Position numbers and translations under genes: made by a program
In this document: positions 9,791-19,711 of the stretch, in pieces
Position numbering within the stretch: position 1 is the first letter of the stretch
Layout of the letters: the number at the start of each line of letters is the position of its first letter
The notes under the pieces: generated by a model
Told to the model about the DNA's origin: nothing
Databases searched by the model: none
Seen by the model: the letters and a program-made list of their open reading frames with translations, nothing else
DNA from: Mycocentrospora acerina
Lineage: Eukaryota; Ascomycota; Dothideomycetes; Pleosporales
Direction of reading: 5' to 3'
DNA: 32,623 bases
Assembly: GCA_022701365.1 (NCBI GenBank)
Contig: JAKUHH010000246.1
Span: forward strand, 1 to 32,623

Positions 9791-10545
9791 GTTTAAATAA
9801 CAGAGGTTACTACACAAGAACTTACACGTATTTAATGCAAAGGCAGTAAGAGTATTGCAAAGACTACTATAGATCTTACATAAGGTACACACACAGAGAC
9901 TAGACTAGGAATAAATATGTATTAATAGCACCTTAGTTGTATAGAGCCTTTAAGGAAACGCACTTTAATTTTCATGAGAGGAATTTACAGAGCATTACAG
10001 AGAAACAAACGTGCTAAATACATAGTTTAAGTAGACGTCTAATCATAATAATTAAAAGAAATAAATGAGCAGATAAACTTGCAAATGCAGATTCTAAAAA
10101 TCTAATGTCTCTGTATAGCTTTGCAAATGTCTTAAAAGTTATAAGTGCATAATTAAAAGAAAAGATAGTTATTAAGCCATTTTGAAAATAAGTGCTAAGA
10201 GAAATAGTTAATTTAAATATCTTTTTTAAATATCATTTAGAAGCTTAAATGTTAACTTTTTAAAGAACTCATATAGCTTAAACTAGTACGTCTAGTGCTT
10301 GCTTCACTAATCTTAATTAAGACAATGTAAGGGGACTTCTAGCAGTAGAAGTGCAAATTTTAACATAAAGATGCAAACACACACTGCTTGTGTGGAAAAC
10401 TAAAAACACCAGAGCACATTGTCTAATGTGCACAAACCACGTAGCTTTACAAAAGGTAGCTACTGCAACCTACAGCCCCTCTAAAAACTAGGGAAGAAGT
10501 AACAAAATATCTTATAACACTGCTAGATAGCTTAACAGACTTGTA
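9790..10545 (+). pseudogene. Tad1-like LINE 3' end: RNase H and zinc-knuckle relic
   Basis: Two plus-strand segments match the end of fungal Tad-type LINE ORF2. The first (about 9800-10210) carries ADKLANAD at 10069-10092 preceded by a basic tract, like the GNExADxLA motif of the RNase H domain. The second, in another frame, reads (stops replaced) GDF...KF.HKDANTHCLCGKLKTPEHIV.C (about 10340-10430). This is the CxCG...TPEHI...C knuckle that follows RNase H in this family. It ends in a KTREEVTKYL tract and a stop near 10543. Stops are mostly TAA and TAG. The 5' part, including the RT, is absent here. Confidence 0.65.
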
Positions 10546-10866
10546 AGCCTTCCTGCATATAACAGGAACAACATAGACAACGCACACTACTACATAGGGG
10601 AGCGTCTAACGCAGAATACTCCCCATATCTATTGTAGTAAAACAGGCACCATCTGTGCAGACAAACCTACCCCCCCTTTACTTACTTATGCTTTTCTCCT
10701 ATTGCAACATTTTTCTTCTAGTACAACTCTTAGTAAGTCTCTTAACACCTACTCTCTTTATCCTTTCTTCATTCTTCCCTCTTTTGTCTCTGTGTATTTA
10801 ACCTACTTTATTTGCACTAATAGGTTACAAAATTCTTAGCTACAACTAGGACCTTATAAAACTTGC
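10546..10866. other. Spacer between LINE relic and next ghost frame
   Basis: Mixed sequence with a C-rich/T-rich plus strand (10670-10800) and an AGGGGAGCGTCT...ACTCCCC near-inverted pair around 10596-10625. It may be the 3' untranslated part of the LINE. No gene seen. Confidence 0.35.
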
Positions 10867-11439
10867 ATGAGACACACGCTCTTACAAGGCTTAGACAAAC
10901 ACAGACAGAACATTCCTAAACAGCAAGGAATAGAACGCGTAAAGGAAGCAAGGCTTATTAGCATTGCTAAAACGCAAAAAGAATAGACAACTGCAGTAGT
11001 AAGTTTTCCATGTAATTCTTTAGCTTAGTCTGTCCTTATGCCTTACAGGAGGCTTACTTTTAAACGTCAAACTGCTTTCATTAATGCTGATAATTCAATT
11101 CAAAATAGATTAAGATATTACCTAGACTATAATATAAAAAAGCTTAAACTTTATAATAAATATTATAAATTTAACATTTTTACTTAAAACAAAGTAGTAT
11201 CAAAGTAGGTTTATGATAGTTTCCCTCCTGCAGAAATAGATAGAGATAATAATAGGAAAACTAAGAGCGTATTAGAGAGATGAATGTTAAATAAGTAGAC
11301 AAATTTTAAAAATCATTCTAAAATTAAGAATTCTTTTAAAACCGTTTATATAAAGAAAAACAAAAAAAGAGAACTTTTAATTTTTAAGAGTTTTATTTTA
11401 ATTTTAAATATCATAAACTCGCTATGTACTCAGAGGTAA
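10867..11439 (+). pseudogene. RIP-decayed ghost reading frame of 190 codons, family unknown
   Basis: Starting at an ATG at 10867, one plus-strand frame reaches the TAA at 11437 in 190 codons, with a handful of TAG or TAA stops and one TGA. It reads as protein throughout: MRHTLLQGLDKHRQNIPKQQ at the start, PYRRLTFKRQTAFINADNS in the middle, then NRLRYYLDYNIKKLKLYNKYY and a VYDSFPPAEIDRDNN segment. Very basic composition suggests nucleic-acid binding, perhaps a transposase N-terminal region, but I do not recognise the family. It ends 44 bp before the LTR at 11484 without sharing a recognisable tie to it. Confidence 0.5.
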
Positions 11440-11483
11440 ATTAAATAACTGATTCCTTAACTATGTTCTTTAGTCTAGCTCTA

Positions 11484-11770
11484 TGTAACGTTCACAACGT
11501 CACATCCTAGACTACCCCTGAATCAACTGGCAACTATCTAGAAACTACCTCATACTCACCTACTCTAGATGGCAATAACTAGGACATGGTATACATAAGG
11601 AGGCCAGCTGATTAACTCCATAAATTAGGTTTTCTTCAACATTTTGTAAAAGACCTATAGGTATTAAGAATAATATCTATAGCGTACACTTATGTTATAG
11701 TACTCCTCTATGCCTTGTAGTAGGCACCGGACCTAAATGCGATTACTCTCTACTTACCTACGTCATTACA
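11484..11770 (+). mobile_element. Solo LTR, inverted partner of the LTR at 2640
   Basis: Begins TGTAACGTTCACAACGTCAC and ends TACGTCATTACA, 287 bp. It aligns by eye along its length with the reverse complement of 2640-2927. Shared blocks include ACTACCCCTGA, AAGACCTATA, ACTCCTCTATGCCT...GTAGTAG and GATTACTCTCT. This copy keeps more C and G than the telomere-side copy, so it is less RIP-mutated. No gag follows it and no 5 bp target duplication is evident (ctcta/tgaac), so it is a solo or broken LTR. It sits at the border between RIP-mutated subtelomere and normal chromosome. Confidence 0.75.
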
Positions 11771-13106
11771 TGAACTTTTTAAGACGCTACCTGAGTAAGG
11801 GAAACTGCTTGGTTAGGCAGACGCATTGCTTTTCAGATGCATTCAGTGTACAAATACCTTCCGTCGCGTTGAACACATCACGGGATTGAGCCCACTCCGG
11901 GATTCAACCCAAACGGGGTAATAAACCCAAACCAGGGTTTAAGCTAGCCTGATTATCCAATTTTTGCTTTAGATTAATTCGTTGACGCCATGTATTTGCA
12001 AAATTTAGTCATACTGCTGATCATTTTATTCACAGCACTTGGCACAGACTCAATCCTGCACCCTGCTGTATTATGATTGTCTGCACGTCTTTTAGTAATA
12101 AATCGTTCGGCCGAGATGATCTGAGAGAGATAGATATCCCTTGGAGGAATTCGCGATTCTTGAAATCTGCTTTAATGTTACTACATGGTACGCGTATGCA
12201 GTGCTAAAACTTAATTCAACCACGCGTGTTTTATCTTTACTCACAGTCAACTGGTTTAATATGTAGCATTCATCTTAATGTCTTCATAATTGCGATATAA
12301 AAGTTACTTATAAAGCTAACGCTATAAAAATTTGGTTGAGCTGAGCTGACTTACGCTTCAGACATCAGCATCAAGATGTTGTCGATATTTTCAGTAAATG
12401 TGCGCACTGTCCATCTTTTTTGATTTTCAGCGCTACGAATTGTATTTTTGTGATTGATAACAGTAGCCAGCTGGCGTGGTCCCGTCAGAAAAATACGGTA
12501 AAGCATACGAGAGCAATTTGCACTAGAATAATTGTGGCATACTTTGCGCTAAACAGTTCGTGTAAGGTTTTTTTGTGGGATGGATTTGCGCTTTAATTAA
12601 TTTTTTCTGGACGAGGGGATTTCTAGTTTAGTTCGCTTTTCCTTCCACATCAAGCTGTGTAGATTCCCACTCGAATAGAAGTGAAAAAACAGCGATTAAT
12701 CGCAAACCGCAGCATATATGTAAAAGGTTCTTCCTTTGATAGCTCTCAAATTGCGACAACTTAGTATTCATATATTGATAATATATAAGTAATTGCAGAA
12801 GAGTCTTGAAATAATCAATTTCCGTCTTGCATTCAAGGAAGCGGCATTCGGGCTAATTACCTTGCTAGATGATTTATAATTCGTAAAGTAGTGAGCGGAA
12901 TTAAGATAAGGAATAGATTGAGACTAAGACCTGCTTGGTAATCTGCCTTTCTAGTTACAGCAGTACTGCATATAAAATTCTATATATTAGGCTGAAATCT
13001 TCCTCAAGGATAGGCAAAAGTCGGATCATTCGACTCCATACCTTTTACATATCAAAGCATTTCCAGTTACACAGATCTATATTTTCCATTTACTCAAGCT
13101 TTTAGT
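11771..13106. other. Intergenic region upstream of the oxidoreductase gene
   Basis: Composition becomes normal here. A degenerate ~16-17 bp tandem (CGGGATTGAGCCCACT, CCGGGATTCAACCCAA, ACGGGGTAATAAACCC) lies at about 11880-11943. The last few hundred bases should hold the promoter of the gene starting at 13107, but I see no unambiguous TATA or factor site. No coding frame supported. Confidence 0.5.
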
Positions 13107-14208
13107 ATGGCTGATACGACAAAGAACTTTGCGGCGATTTTGCCTGCTATCGCAAGTCCTTTAATTGTTGAAGAGCGCCCAATTCCGACCCCAGGCTCAG
13201 GTCGGGTCCTGGTCCACAATCACGCTATTGCTGTGAACCCAATCGACTGGAAGAGACAGGACTGGGGAATAGCTATTCAGAGTTACCCAACTGTTCTTGG
13301 AAGCGGTGCGTTTTTTTGTAAACTTGCGTCAGAGACTTTGCTTACGTATCTTATTAGATGTTAGCGGAGTTGTTGTAGCTGTTGGCCCAGATGTAACTAC
13401 GTTTAAGAAAGGAGATCGTGTTCTCAGCTTCGCGGACGGATTCTTGTCCGGCGAGATGGATAATTCTGCGTTCCAAACATTCACTGTCGTGCGGGCAGCA
13501 ACTACCGCAAAGATTCCTGACCACGTGGACTTCGAACATGGCGCCATGATTCCTACGACTGTCGCGACTTCTAGTATTGCTCTCTTCAACGACCTGGCAC
13601 TTCCCCTTCCTAAATTTGACTCTGAAGGAAGAAATATAGCATCAATCCTCGTATGGGGGGGTGCTTCTGGCGTCGGGTCTATGGCTATTCAGCTAGCACG
13701 TTTGGCGGGTCTTCGTGTTTATGCTGTTGCAAGCCCAAGACATCACGCATACCTTAGATCTCTTGGAGCGAATGCGCTATTTGATTACAATTCATCCACA
13801 GTCATTGCAGACATCATTGATACAGCAAATCATGCAGGACAGCCAATTCGTCACGCTCTTGACGTTATTTCAGAGGCGTCGACAGTTAAAGCCACCGCTA
13901 AAATACTCCAAGAATCAGGCGGGGAAGGGAGCAAGCTAGCGCATTTACTTCCATGGCCAGAAAATGAGATTCAACCGGATGGAATCGAGTTACGCTCTGT
14001 TTCAGGGGAAAACATCTGGACTACGAGGGAGGACATTTCCACGTGGCTTTTCCATACTTTCCTTCCAACAGCACTTGAAGAAAAGAAATTATTACCTAGT
14101 CCAAATCTGCAAGTTGTAGAAGGTGGGCTTTCAAGTCTACAAGTAGCAATGGAAATAGTTAAGAAAGGGGTCAGTGGACAAAAACTTGTGGTAACATTGA
14201 ACCACTAG
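13107..14208 (+). CDS. Zinc-type alcohol dehydrogenase-like NADPH oxidoreductase (one intron)
   Basis: Exons 13107-13305 and 13358-14208 join across a 52 bp intron (GTGCGT...TTATTAG, branch CTTAC) to give 349 residues, normal for the medium-chain dehydrogenase/reductase superfamily. Residues 1-150 form the GroES-like catalytic part, with the family pattern ERPIPTPGSGRVLV, NPIDWK and, across the junction, PTVLGSDVSGVVVAVGPDV. The nucleotide site GGASGVGSMAIQLARLAG lies near residue 180; its GxxGxxG pattern and lack of a Cys/His zinc site suggest an NADPH quinone- or enoyl-reductase-type enzyme. The family includes CipB-like oxidoreductases and trans-acting enoyl reductases of polyketide pathways; the substrate cannot be read from sequence. 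No secretion signal, so probably cytosolic. The gene is intact and GC-normal, with no partner gene within 4 kb. Reading through the intron splits it into two false ORFs. Confidence 0.92.
13306..13357 (+). other. Spliceosomal intron of the oxidoreductase gene
   Basis: 52 bp, donor GTGCGT, branch-like CTTAC 15 bp before the acceptor TTATTAG. Removal restores the conserved GSD-VSG-VV motif across the junction (GGAAGCG plus ATGTTAGC). Confidence 0.9.
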
Positions 14209-16160
14209 GATATATATGTTATTACAACTAGGTTAATGCACATAAAAAGAGCTTTCGATTCAATTAAGACTAAGAGGTTATACGTGCGTGCCTTTGTTTA
14301 TTTCGTCGATAACATTTATTTGGTTCGAGGTGAATTTCTTACTCTTGGTTCCTATGCTTGCAATACAATGCTGGTACACTTCCTGCACAAATTTACTTGA
14401 AGCACACCAAGCAGAAAATTGTCAAATATCATTAACAAGCTAGCTTTCAAGCGTCAGGAATAGGTCGTTGATACTCTAGGTGCTATTGAGGCCTTCGGTG
14501 TGGCATTGCCAGGGTCGCCCATCACTTCAGACTCGGGCTGGTAAATCAAGCGCCAAGGTAAATTATAATATATTTAACTAATCCTAATTCGATTTCAGGG
14601 GTACCGAATACTACCAGTAATCGGGGCGTCGAGTTCTTAGCTTTATCACATCACACACAAGGCAGATTTGAAATGCCCCATCACGTTAGTGAGCGTGTTT
14701 GTGCAAAGGAATTCTAGATTCATCTTAAGACTTAGCTGATCAAAATTTGTAATACAAAAGTACACTAATCAAACTATGTTAAACTTTAAAAATCATTTGA
14801 TTATTTCAATTACAAAACTGTCTTTCAACTTGTGTTTTCTAATGACACTGACAACTTACACGACATGACACATTTATGAAAATTCAAAGGAAAACGCATA
14901 TCATCAAGAAATGGTTTAGCCAAGATCATTACTTGAACATAGGCCTTTTAACCTACATGGGAAGAGCACTGAACCTTATCACCGTCAAATGATAAATAAT
15001 TAAGATTCAAAATAGCTATTAAGCACCCCGTAATGTCATACGATAACTGCTTCAATCGTGACTCTTGCTGTCTCCACTATGTGTATAGCGTTGAATGCAT
15101 GCGCTTTCGATCTCAGCTCAAATCAATACCTGGTATGCGTGTGCGTAAACACGAACGCAATCAATAACACTAGTAGTAGCAATTCTGAATGATGTGTTAT
15201 TTATAGTTTTTAGTGGTCTAAAACTTAGCTTGCGCAATTCAAATAAGAATGCGCTAAGTTGTCAGAGTTTAGAAGCAAGGCGCAAGCAACTGAGCAATCT
15301 TAAGCTAGTTACAACTTGGCTTGCAGAGGTCTTGATCAACACACCTTAGGGCCTAAAGTGTTCAGAATTCATAAATGTACTAGATGAAAATAAAAGTCTG
15401 TCAAGTTAGTCATTGTAGAGATTTTTCAGCGCGTGCTGCCTGAGAATGGTTACAACCGTGTAGACTCTAAAGATCTCCTCGAAACACTAGGCCTAGTCTG
15501 ATGACCATTGAAAAACGTAACAATTTATTAAAAGAGAAAACTGTAAGTATAACTCTTACTTCTTTTACAATTATTACAACTTCTTACTTTGTCTTAACGA
15601 TAAGGGAAGTTGTCTGCGGCTAATATCACAGGATATTCTTTTACTAAGACTTCACAGCTATGCGCAATGCATCATATATGTTGTGTTATCTTAACACGTG
15701 CAAATTCGCCGGGCTAGTTAAATTGGCTTCCTAAACAGTTAAGATCCTTAGCTTCGTCATCGTTTCAATAAGGTACGTTGCACATAAACAAGAACAGCGT
15801 GCGCCTGTAGAGTGAAACGAGATTATATAACCTCATAATAGTATGTTTCTTCCAAGAGCCCTTCATTATAATCTTCTTACAAATGATTGTACTATGTATG
15901 AATAATAAACCTATGACCTTATGTAATAGGCTGCACTCTATGGTTTTACAGTTCAGTATCCTTGCGGCAGCACAATTACGCCCGAATAACAGCTGGGCCA
16001 CCAGAATGGAAACAACTAACGCCCAGATTTGCCATAGACCCTAATATAGGAAGCACAAGAATAATACAAGAACAACTTTTTGTACCGAGCTAAGTCAATA
16101 CATTTCTACGTAGCTTCAGTCCTAAAGGGCTTAGCCATTTACGCTTTGAAAAAATAAATT
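14209..16160. other. Long intergenic stretch, no gene supported
   Basis: Moderately AT-rich, not clearly RIP-mutated. Near 14464-14598 a 26-codon frame (VVDTLGAIEAFGVALPGSP...) ends at a possible donor GTAAAT, and an acceptor GATTTCAG follows at about 14598. This may be a scrap of an old gene, but it is too short to call. A 78-codon minus frame at 15765-16001 looks random. Confidence 0.4.
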
Positions 16161-16929
16161 TTCTGCGAATTGTAATTGAGCTTCTTACTTAATAATTTCT
16201 TCTTATACTTCTAGATGACAAGCGCAAACTTGATCTAGACAAATTACATTTTTTGGTTAGTAGATAAAGCCAAATAAACTGAATTATTATTAGCTATTAA
16301 CTCTTACTCTTACTCTTTAAGAAACTATCGTCATATGCTTGAATTAAAGAAGAAATTTTAATGACTGTCAAAATATGAACTACAACTAACTATCACGCCT
16401 CTTGTCTAGACACTATGTAGGTTGAGATTATGTTACGTGTCCTACATGCAAAGGCTGTTGAAATATGAAATCTCCATCAAGGAAACTAACAAATTACATA
16501 ACTAATTCTATATTTGCTTCAATCTTTGTTAAATTAGTTAAGAATGAATTATTTTAACCCTTCTAATTTTTACAAAAATAATTACAAAAAACAGATATAA
16601 AACCAAGATAATATAAAATTAACTAACTAATTCTTAATTTAATTAATCTACTTACTATGCTAGTATAGTAAAAAAGTTAATTTAAGATTTAGATTTTTCT
16701 TAAGAGTAACACTTAAATTATTACTATAAATTCATCTCTAAATGCATGAAATACTTGTAGGATTTTAGAAATATTAGTATAAAACAAGTGAACTCAAAGG
16801 ATGATCTATTAAGATTAGATACAATATTATTTAAAAAAAATTGGAAAGTTTATAAAAGAAGAACAATTTGTAAGAAATTAGTCTACCTAACGTTTTTTCT
16901 GCACCATTAAGGGCATTATGATAATAATT

Positions 16930-17700
16930 ACTTGAAGCAATCTTGCTTCTAAGAAGCTGAAACTTATAAAACTATTATAGCTTTAAAAAACTATCTTAGC
17001 TTAATTATCTCTAGAGAATATGCGCAGAAATAAGTAACTAAGCACTAAAGAGAAAGTATAAGAAAGCTATTAAAAAAAATATAATAGAGACCTATTATAT
17101 AAAATAAGATAACCCCTAAAAATAAATTATTAAATTCACTACTTCCTAGTAAATACTACCAAAACTCTACCTCTTACATCTTTGCACTAAAATTAAAGCC
17201 TCTCTGCTAATTTTTAGAATAACTGCTAAAACATATATAGACTATTATTACTGACCTCCTTGACTAAAATTAATAATGTTATTTAAATTTAAAATTTAAA
17301 ATTATAGATTTAAGCTTTAATTATTTGTTCATACTTATTTAGACTAAAATTAAAATTGCTACTATTATTCGAACTTTTATAATACAAGAAAGATAAGATA
17401 ACATTTTTTAACTAAGTAGTACTTAATTTTACATAATACTGCTAAGCATAAAAAAGTTAAAAACTTCTTAATAAAAGAAGAAAAAGTAGTATTTTAATAT
17501 CATGAGAATAGATTTCTTAAAAACTAATTTTAATAACTTAAAACTTTCTTAAAACTATATTTAACAGTGTTACTAAATAGGAAATTTAAAGTGGATCTTA
17601 TATCTCTTAAATAACTTACATACTTTTATAAGGGATTAACTAGAAAACAAGATAACTTAAAAAATTCTATCTTAAAGTTCTACTTAATTCTATACATTTT
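16930..17700 (+). pseudogene. LINE reverse-transcriptase relic (RIP-mutated)
   Basis: One plus-strand frame keeps a LINE-like order across about 250 codons. It has a basic YKKAIKKNIIETYYIK tract (near 17055), then a LPKLYLLHLCTKIKASLLIF segment. These are where Tad-type elements have the basic linker and the LPPL...KA stretch before the RT. Further on lie IRKIR (near 17385) and LKTFLKLYLTVLLNRKF, then KGLTRKQDNLKNSILKFYLI (to about 17690), at the place of RT motifs with KPGKxDYxxPKxYRPI. Many stops, mostly TAG and TAA. The motif matches are weakened by mutation, so this is moderate evidence. It is not the missing 5' part of the relic at 9790, which lies 6 kb away beyond an intact gene. Confidence 0.45.
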
Positions 17701-17921
17701 CTAAGTTTAGTTTTTTTTAGTTTGTGTTTAAAAAAAAAATAAGAGAAAAGACAAAATCGAGTAATTAAAGTAAAGATAAGGTTAGTAAGGTTTTAGTAGA
17801 TACAGCTAACTAATAAGAAAGGAGAAAGTATAAATAATAGAGGAAACGAATAAGAAGCCTAAGAAGATAATTAAGGTAAAGCAGTGTTAAGTATCTAAAG
17901 CTATTATTTACAAAAGAACAG

Positions 17922-18085
17922 TTTTTAATTTTTTTTGTTTTTTCTTCATTTATATTATGATAATCTATCTAACTAGCTGAATTAAATACAATAATGCCTA
18001 TACATACAATAGTCTATAAGGTACTGTTTTCCCTCCTAGTCTAAGCTCTCTTTTCTAGAGCCCTAGAAGCCTAGTATAGGAGTAG
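17922..18085 (-). mobile_element. Second copy of the A-tailed short element
   Basis: Aligns by eye with the reverse complement of 9133-9343. Both copies share a T-rich start (the A tail reversed), TTATATT, TAATCTATCTAACTAGCT, ATTAAATACAA, TAGTCTATAAGG and CTGTTTTC, with later similarity fading near 18085. The copy lies inside the RIP block and is diverged. No flanking duplication was found. Confidence 0.55.
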
Positions 18086-18215
18086 TAGTGCTCTCACTAC
18101 GTGGCTTAATAACATTAGATTATTCTAGAGCAGGTCTATTTTAATGTAGTAGGCATTTAGGTTAAGGCTCCTGCAGCAGGCAGCTATCTAGGCTGTTGGT
18201 ATTTCTTGTTTTTGT

Positions 18216-18317
18216 GCGTTGCAGAGGCCTGTTGCTAGGCCCCTGTTGCACATTGTCGTGGCCTCTTGGTGGCCCCCTGTTGCGCGTTGCAGAGGCCTAT
18301 TGTTAGGCCCCTGTTGC
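18216..18317. repeat. 34 bp tandem repeat, three copies, each a GGCC hairpin
   Basis: Three exact-length units (18216-18249, 18250-18283, 18284-18317), each ending CCCCTGTTGC or CCCCCTGTTGC. Every unit contains an inverted repeat: GGCCT...AGGCC in copies 1 and 3, GGCC...GGCC in copy 2. The array lies between the RIP block and the 3' side of the beta-propeller gene. Confidence 0.85.
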
Positions 18318-18685
18318 ATGACCCCAACCTAGGTGAGTACATTTGGTAAACTGTCAAAAGGAAACTCCTAATGCTTTGTCCTGTGTTCGTCCTAGCATGG
18401 AATAACTCAATAGGAGTGGAATCAATTTTGTGAGAGCTTGGACAAAGGACGGTTATCCATCTTGGACAATGGACAAATAAGTTTATTCAATTTAATACAC
18501 TGTCATTAAAAATTGGAAATAAAAGATTTTATATTTTTAGTAATGATAGTCTATGACATTTCTATAATCTAGTCTTTTCATTAAGTTTGTTATTGATAAA
18601 GTTAGATTTGTTTCAATATTCAAAGTCGATCTTAGTGGGATAGTCTGAGTGTGCCTATGAAATTCTTTTGTCCTGTGACTGTACT
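18318..18685. other. 3' flank of the beta-propeller gene
   Basis: Mixed sequence downstream of the minus-strand gene. Two related words, CTTGGACAAAGGAC and CTTGGACAATGGAC, lie 26 bp apart near 18436-18475. No gene seen; it probably includes the 3' untranslated region. Confidence 0.4.
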
Positions 18686-19711
18686 TCAAAGATCGACCCT
18701 CAGAACTCTGCCTCCGCTTACGCCGGGGTTGGTAAGAGGAAAGTCAAGCCCCCCCCCAGTCACAATATACACACTGTTGAAGTCGGCCTTGTTACGGCCC
18801 AATGCAGCAGACGTTGCATTCAGGCCCTCTGCTACGGTTCGAAAGTTCTGGCCAGGGATGTCGATTTCAATCAACGTGTTGCGGGGATTAGTGGCGGCCC
18901 AAGCCTTCTTCCCGTCCCTAGATAGAATGAAGTCATCTACAAGGGTTCCATTCGTGATGACTGTAGATGGTCCGGTTGGCTTGCCGTCCTTAAGCGAGAT
19001 AGGGACCTTTAGAAATAGATTTGACGCGAAGTTGGCGTAGAACAAATCAGAGCCATGCATGTGGATCCCAGTGACTCCTGCCACCCCAGGCACTGAGGAC
19101 TTAGTGGTAGCGTCACTTATGACAACAGAGTAAGCACCTGTTCTGACGTCTAGTCTCAGAATATGGCCGGCTCCAGAGTCAGATATCAGAATGGCAGAGT
19201 TGTCGTTGGGTCCGAGTCGGCATAAGGTGTTCAGAAACGTGGTCTCTGAGAGGTCTGCAACCAGCGAAAGCTTAGCTGGTCGCGAAATAGCTCCTCTTGT
19301 AGTAGCACTGAAAGGCCGTACGTCAACCCTCCATATTTTGGATGGAAAGACAAGACTTGAAGCGGTAACATTGATCATGTTTCCCCCAATCACGTAGAAA
19401 ACGTCCTTGTCAAGCTCCACAATGCCTAGAATCCCGGTAGCGTCTGGGATTTCCGCAACTGTTAAAGGCGGTTGAGCCTGATTGGGATCGACTTGTATAA
19501 GAGCTGCAGTGCTAATTGAGGTTACAAGCAGCTGGCCGTTGCGGCGGACTGCGATGTTCTCCAGCCATGTGGGATTCGAAAACTCGTGGACAATACTGGT
19601 AGGATAAAGACCCTGTTGCGGGGGCTTTGGGGTACTGTAAGATGAAGCAGGCAGGGCTGGCAATAGAAGCGCCAGCCCTAAGGCCAGGAGAGCTCTTGGT
19701 TGAATTATCAT
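18686..19711 (-). CDS. Secreted six-bladed beta-propeller (SMP-30/gluconolactonase-like) protein
   Basis: Single-exon gene of 341 codons plus stop. The N-terminus MIIQPRALLALGLALLLPAL is a clear signal peptide (cleavage likely around residue 24), so the product is probably secreted. The body has propeller-blade repeats: WLENIAVRRNGQLLVTS, IWRVDV, ILISDSGAGHILRLDV, FILSRDGKKAWAATNP and SVYIVTGGG. These match the fungal six-bladed TolB/SMP-30-like group, whose members average about this length. Three NxS/T sites are present (NVTAS, NGT, NAT). SMP-30 relatives are lactonases or metal-dependent hydrolases, but I cannot identify the metal ligands by eye, so catalysis is unproven. Codon use and GC are normal and no RIP stops occur. 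Plus-strand frames over the same interval are shadows. Confidence 0.88.
   Translation of the reverse strand: MIIQPRALLALGLALLLPALPASSYSTPKPPQQGLYPTSIVHEFSNPTWLENIAVRRNGQLLVTSISTAALIQVDPNQAQPPLTVAEIPDATGILGIVELDKDVFYVIGGNMINVTASSLVFPSKIWRVDVRPFSATTRGAISRPAKLSLVADLSETTFLNTLCRLGPNDNSAILISDSGAGHILRLDVRTGAYSVVISDATTKSSVPGVAGVTGIHMHGSDLFYANFASNLFLKVPISLKDGKPTGPSTVITNGTLVDDFILSRDGKKAWAATNPRNTLIEIDIPGQNFRTVAEGLNATSAALGRNKADFNSVYIVTGGGLDFPLTNPGVSGGRVLRVDL

Larger units (their letters stand above)
16161..18100. repeat. AT-rich RIP block
   Basis: Composition drops sharply to long A/T stretches with many TA steps and frequent TAA and TAG in all frames. The block contains the LINE reverse-transcriptase relic (about 16930-17700) and a reversed copy of the A-tailed element. 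It separates the oxidoreductase gene from the beta-propeller gene. Borders are by eye. Confidence 0.65.

Noticed and set aside
13297..13364. Two overlapping plus ORFs at the oxidoreductase start
   Set aside because: They arise by reading through the 52 bp intron; splicing merges both into one 349-residue protein.
14464..14598. Short protein-like scrap with a possible intron
   Set aside because: Only about 30 codons, no family match and a stop soon after the acceptor; too little to call a gene.
15765..16001. 78-codon minus frame
   Set aside because: Irregular composition, no motif, no signal peptide or splice context; probably chance.
18651..19397. Plus-strand frames of 68-129 codons
   Set aside because: Antisense to the beta-propeller gene, which has a signal peptide and blade repeats.
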